Source: Tetradesmus obliquus
Taxonomy: Eukaryota > Chlorophyta > Chlorophyceae > Sphaeropleales > Scenedesmaceae
Length of the DNA stretch: 64,000 nucleotides
Direction: 5' to 3'
NCBI GenBank assembly: GCA_030272155.1
Contig: CP126195.1
Span: 2,463,001-2,527,000 of the forward strand
Made by a program: the position numbers and the translations under genes. The notes beneath the pieces were generated by a model. That model did no database searches and was not told the origin of the DNA. It saw only the letters and a program-made list of their open reading frames with translations. Position 1 is the first letter of the stretch. The number at the start of each line of letters is the position of its first letter. Below, piece after piece: positions 61,101 through 64,000 of the stretch.

Positions 61101-61365
61101 GCAATTTGCAACTGCAGCTGATGGTGCGTCTGGTGCACAATCTGGCACAGCAGCAGCAGCAGCAGCAGGCGGCAAGGTGTTCTATGGCGGGGCTGAGCTG
61201 GCCGCGTTTGAGGATGTGTATGGAGGGGTACGGGCGCTTGGGCCTGTGAGCTGGGTAGGGTGGGTAGGGGAGGCGCTGGCTGTCATGCGGCGGGATTTTG
61301 TCGGAGTTGAAGTGGCTGTTGCAGGAGCTGGGAGCGGGGTTGTGCTGAGACTCCGGTGCGGGTAG
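48904..61365 (+). CDS. Large protein with CCCH-like zinc fingers, GYF-like domain and Ala/Gln/Ser runs
   Basis: Fifteen exons join in phase from ATG 48904 to TAG 61363-61365, giving about 2,101 residues before any optional microexons. I do not recognise an orthologue. Order: a conserved-looking N-terminal region (about 1-265), a CCCH-type region at about 265-370 resembling Unkempt or plant tandem zinc fingers (CSSAHSLVESLYNP, then QFKRQRC and CCAFWHSAAEY), a poly-Ala stretch, a GYF-like domain at about 590-640 (WYYVDPDQQIQGPFAPAELV), then long low-complexity Ala/Ser/Gln sequence mixed with compact segments. CCCH fingers usually bind RNA and GYF domains bind proline-rich partners, so a post-transcriptional role is an inference. 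The classic GYF tripeptide is replaced (EQLLP where EGYFP is usual). Confidence 0.75.
49921..49974. repeat. CTG run fused to a 3' splice site
   Basis: A nearly pure CTG run (one CTA) ends in the GCTGCAG acceptor of exon 49975-50221. The CAG run at 49679-49720 lies just after the donor of the exon before, so the two ends of the same intron carry complementary triplets that could pair. Confidence 0.9.
50822..51240 (+). repeat. Exon-4 end and donor repeated four times, with 27-base microexon candidates
   Basis: The real exon ends at 50852 (RCPGYHILQ, then GTGCGG). Copies end at 50980 (RCPGYHILQ), 51112 (CCPGYYIRQ) and 51238 (CCLGYHFLQ), spaced 128, 132 and 126 bases. Each copy can be read as a 27-base, phase-0 exon between an AG and a GT. 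The last has the best acceptor (TTGTTTTCAG). The copied unit also includes TGCATAGT-like intron sequence. Copies decay with distance. Confidence 0.7.
52079..54627 (+). other. CCCH-GYF gene, exons 6-8 (zinc finger, GYF, poly-Ala)
   Basis: Exons: 52079-52141 (QFKRQRCEGVVGGKCVNC), 52451-53202 and 53696-54627. Exon 7 starts with MPEHCCAFWHSAAEYEAVQA, the second finger, then becomes alanine-rich and ends in the first half of the GYF-like domain. Exon 8 opens with GPFAPAELVWW and completes it, so an intron splits the domain. It then runs into more than 250 residues of Ala, Val-Pro repeats, Ser and Gln. Exon 8 ends with an AA|GTAAGG donor whose next bases would otherwise form a stop codon. Confidence 0.75.
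56361..56900 (+). repeat. Exon-10 acceptor and start repeated five times
   Basis: Exon starts follow TGCAG at 56367, 56489, 56641, 56754 and 56866, spaced 122, 152, 113 and 112 bases. All read like SEDLVHGASKPLPLL in the phase of the upstream exon. Only the last continues into the full exon; earlier copies run into CTGCTG, TGTGCCAC or TGTACC sequence and lack an obvious donor. The oldest (56367) is the most diverged. Confidence 0.75.
57312..57580 (+). repeat. Exon-11 acceptor and start duplicated
   Basis: The start of exon 57530 (VFEAALDQGLVWKHD) is preceded 218 bases upstream by a copy at 57312 (VSEAALDQGLVWKHD) with its own CTG run and GCTGCAG acceptor. The copy loses similarity after about 50 bases. 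Confidence 0.75.
57664..58189 (+). repeat. Exon-11 end and donor repeated five times, with 48-base microexon candidates
   Basis: The real exon ends at 57715 (PKLGGGVVKPWVASGK). Copies end at 57838, 57953, 58067 and 58189, spaced 123, 115, 114 and 122 bases. The last three read as phase-0 exons of 45, 48 and 48 bases (57909-57953, 58020-58067, 58142-58189), each bounded by CAG and GTGAG or GTGGG. The 57838 copy has lost its acceptor and its AAG. In the original exon this CAG encodes glutamine, so the acceptor was made from coding DNA. Including all three would add 47 residues in frame. Confidence 0.75.
58467..61365 (+). other. CCCH-GYF gene, exons 12-15 and stop
   Basis: Exons: 58467-59229, 59447-59697, 59966-60387 and 60723-61365. 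After a Ser/Gln-rich start the protein becomes leucine-rich and compact (ELPLFRDLTGGCEGLRLLLQ; GGLLALLTSCISCSPGRLL; SLLMLQRAPGMGLQLMQGQR), with repeats of the GLRLLL kind. A folded helical C-terminal domain is likely but unidentified. The exon phases close exactly on the TAG at 61363. Confidence 0.75.
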
Positions 61366-62032
61366 GCTAGGATGACATGTTGTAGGACCCGCATTTTGGG
61401 GGGAGTGAGCGTAGTGCAGGGAGCTGTGCATGCATCATGCCGGGCTTGGCCACTGACCAAGTTGAACTTGCGTGGCGGATTGGCTGCGCTATGCTTTGAC
61501 CACCATTTTGGGTGCTTTGCCAGTTTTCCGTTGTTTGGGAAGCATGGGGAAGTTGTGCCACATGGATGTGGGCGAACCCTTTGTGCCACTGGCAGTGGTG
61601 TGCAGGCGACCGCCAGTTGAAAGTTGAAAGGGCCTACGCCGTCTTTTCAGAGGGCGGAATTAACGGAGGGAAGAGGGCAGGGCCGTGGCGACCCCCAGTT
61701 TGCCACTGCAAGTGGCAGTGGCCTGAAGGTGACCTGCCAGCCTGGCCTGCTGTGTATCACCGACTGGCATCCTTCCGTATTTACCGGTGCCGTGGCTACT
61801 GGAAAGAGAATATTCATTGAATGTTGATGTGTCGATGACGAAGGTCTGGAGCACGCGGGTGACCTTCGCCTTTAAGTCGTATCACAGCATGTCAGCACGC
61901 TGGCCTTCACCCGGCCTTCTGACAGCCTGGCGCATAAAGACGCATCACGTAACAGGTGCAGGACAATCGAAACGAGCTTCTTGTCGCATTTTTATACGCC
62001 CGCACCGACCCTAACCTTTCAGCTCACGAGAC
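61366..62032. other. Intergenic between two plus-strand genes
   Basis: It should hold the 3' UTR of the CCCH-GYF gene and the promoter of the small cysteine-rich gene. It is notably free of CAG/CTG. A TGTAG lies shortly after the stop (near 61380) but no TGTAA is seen. The short open frames here look random. Confidence 0.5.
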
Positions 62033-63203
62033 ATGGCCCCACCGCTTGCATCGAGACTGGTTGTGTTGGTCGCATCCTGCCTTCTTGCGTGCGTGACAGC
62101 TGAACACACAGATTTGCCTTTGGGTGAGTGTACAGAACCGGCACGACTCGTTGTGCATATGCATGCATGCATGCATTCGCATGCAGCGGGCCCCGAGGGG
62201 TCAGTACCAAGCCAAATACTGTGCATGAACGTTGCGGGGCAAACATAGCGACTCATCATCAACTAGGTTCATGAAAAGGAAATCTATATATAAAATAGGA
62301 GAAGTGACGGTGCCGAATGTCCGTGCAGCAGTGGCCAGTACCTGCCACAGCTGGAGCAATCTGCGGACTCTTCAAACTGGTTCAGACCCTCTGACAGGGA
62401 CAGAAGCAACTGCCCTGAAACTTCTGCAATATGTACAGGTTCTGTATATGTATTTAAAAATGTATATGTATTTCAAAGCTGGCCCCCTGCCCATGTTGCA
62501 ATGTACTGCAGGCCGCCGCGCCCTTCTCGGGACAGATGCTGCGCAGGGCTGCAGCTGTGGCTGCTTGGTGCGCAACCCCTTCAGTGGTGGCTGTTCCCAG
62601 TGCAAACCTGATATTCAGTGCAGAGCGGCTAGCTGCTCGTGCCCCACAGGACATGTCACCAACAAATGGGACAAGCAGGAAGCACTGGAGCGCCGTTTCT
62701 GTGCCGGCAACACCTGCGGACCCAACAGCTGCTGCGGCGGTGTGCGGTATGGCAGGCAGGAGGGAGGCACTGAACTACTAAACATAGCTGTGCCAACTGC
62801 GCTGGCATGTGTTAGCTGCACTGCTGGGTGTGGTGCATGTGCATCTGCTACTGCTCAGTACTTGATGGAGGAAGAATTGAAGAAGCAGATGTCCAGCATC
62901 TTGCAGGCCCTGGGTGATACCGCGATGGATTTGGGGAATGCAGCTGCTGAGTGGGGTTCAAACCTCACTGAGCAGCTGATGCGCGCAGTTGAGGCGATTG
63001 TAAGCGATATCTTTAGCAAGGGCAGAATAAACTTGGACGGGGTCAGCGCCATTCAGAATGTCAGGTTTGGGCGCTGCACGCTCAGCATTGAGCCTGGCAT
63101 GAACACTTACAGCAGCAAGACCTGCGTGTATTGCTGCAACTGTGTGAACAACTTGAACGCAGTGCGCATGTACCTGGCCTGGCGCCTGGATTGCAGGCCT
63201 TAG
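62033..63203 (+). CDS. Small secreted cysteine-rich protein
   Basis: Two exons, 62033-62123 and 62512-63203, joined in phase 1 and ending at TAG, give about 260 residues. The first encodes a signal peptide (MAPPLASRLVVLVASCLLAC, cleaved near VTA|EHT). The mature protein has about 25 cysteines in clusters (CSCGCLVRNPFSGGCSQC; NTCGPNSCCGG; CVYCCNCVNNLN) around a helical centre of about 60 residues (LQALGDTAMDLGNAAAEWGS) with one NLT sequon. I do not recognise the family. A 69-base stretch (62746-62814, GTATGG to GTTAG) looks like an extra in-frame intron whose removal would drop 23 residues, so two isoforms are possible. Confidence 0.7.
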
Positions 63204-64000
63204 GCCTATGTTGGGCAATGCATCGGGCTGCGGCAGGGCTGAAGCGGCAGGTTTAGACGATGTGCAAGTGCTGAAGGCGCGTTGCAGCTGCACAATCATT
63301 GTGTTTGCAGCTGCATGATCATTGATAACATCATCTGCCTCATCAGCATCGACATCTGCATAATCAACATCCTCGATACCACGCATCTTCAGCGTCCACC
63401 AAAGCATCATGATAACTAGCTACACGCTTGCTTGCTTTTGTTGTGCACCTGCATAGCCTGCAGATCACTACAACGACATCAACTTGTTTGACAGCTGTTG
63501 GACATAATGTCATATGCCGGCAAGGCTTGGACTGCACTATGTACACATCTTTGGCAAATGCATGTTACCCATCTCTGCAAGCGGTGCACCATCTCACATC
63601 TGATCACAGCCACTCAGCCATCAACCCTTTGAAACATACAAGGTGGGGTTACTGTGTGCGTGTGTTGTGGCGGCAAGTGGCCGGTTTTAGCTCCTCTGTG
63701 CTATGCCGCATGGCATGATTTTGCAAATATTCTTTTGCAAACGTGTTGTGCAGGAGCTTGGGTATATATTACAAACGCTGACCAGCGTGTGACGCCCTGT
63801 GGGTGCTTTGAGTCCTTGGGTTTTGTGTGGATGACCTCAGCCTGACGCTGAAATGGGTGGAACTCGTATGTCACATCATGACATTGCAATTTGCAGTTGG
63901 GTGTGTCCGTCTACGTATCTGCTGGTTTTGAGTGGTGCTGTGCCTGTGCCTGAGATGGCTTTGTTACCGCCGCTCGGCTGCATCTGCACACGCCTGACTG
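63204..64000. other. 3' flank, no gene seen
   Basis: About 800 bases with no supported exon. The minus-strand acidic frame near 63250-63410 comes from GAT/CAT-like repeats. The 3' UTR of the small cysteine-rich gene should be here, but no TGTAA is seen. Confidence 0.5.

Noticed and set aside
62958-63410. Minus-strand acidic 150-residue frame
   Set aside because: It overlaps the conserved-looking end of the cysteine-rich gene in antisense and its acidic part comes from short GAT-like repeats.

Overview
This window is nuclear DNA of a eukaryote, most likely a green alga. Genes are broken into many short exons with clean GT-AG introns. CAG/CTG triplet runs are very dense, and the coding content fits a chlorophyte: secreted cysteine-rich and proline-rich proteins, a plant-type NAP1/HEM SCAR-WAVE subunit and an augmin subunit. 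I favour a core chlorophyte, perhaps Scenedesmus-like, but the lineage is an inference from style, not a proof. No rRNA, tRNA, CRISPR or transposase gene was recognised.

Layout. (1) 1-15311, minus strand: a secreted protein of more than 1,460 residues, running off the left edge, made of a unique N-terminal region, an array of tandemly duplicated 57-base exons, and a long proline/hydrophobic repeat region. (2) 15312-16162: a divergent intergenic region that can serve genes 1 and 2. (3) 16163-36338, plus strand: a 45-exon gene for a secreted cysteine-rich protein of about 2,041 residues with ephrin-receptor-like (GCC2/GCC3) modules. (4) 37734-45990, minus: NAP1/NCKAP1. (5) 46714-48288, minus: HAUS1 (augmin). 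(6) 48904-61365, plus: a protein of about 2,101 residues with CCCH-like zinc fingers, a GYF-like domain and alanine/glutamine/serine runs. (7) 62033-63203, plus: a small secreted cysteine-rich protein.

I rebuilt the exon chains by hand. Exon phases agree across every junction of genes 1, 2, 6 and 7, which is the main support for these models. NAP1 is the exception: one exon has a single extra base.

The most unusual signal is not a gene. At about ten places in three different genes, a segment carrying one splice junction (an exon end with its donor, or an acceptor with an exon start) is repeated in tandem, mostly at 105-130 base spacing, up to ten times. Many copies look like in-frame microexons (57, 54, 48 or 27 bases) and others have decayed. 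In several, an AG that was inside coding sequence now sits where a new acceptor would be. This looks like a running process that creates introns and microexons by tandem duplication of splice junctions. CTG runs just upstream of many acceptors may act as the pyrimidine tract.
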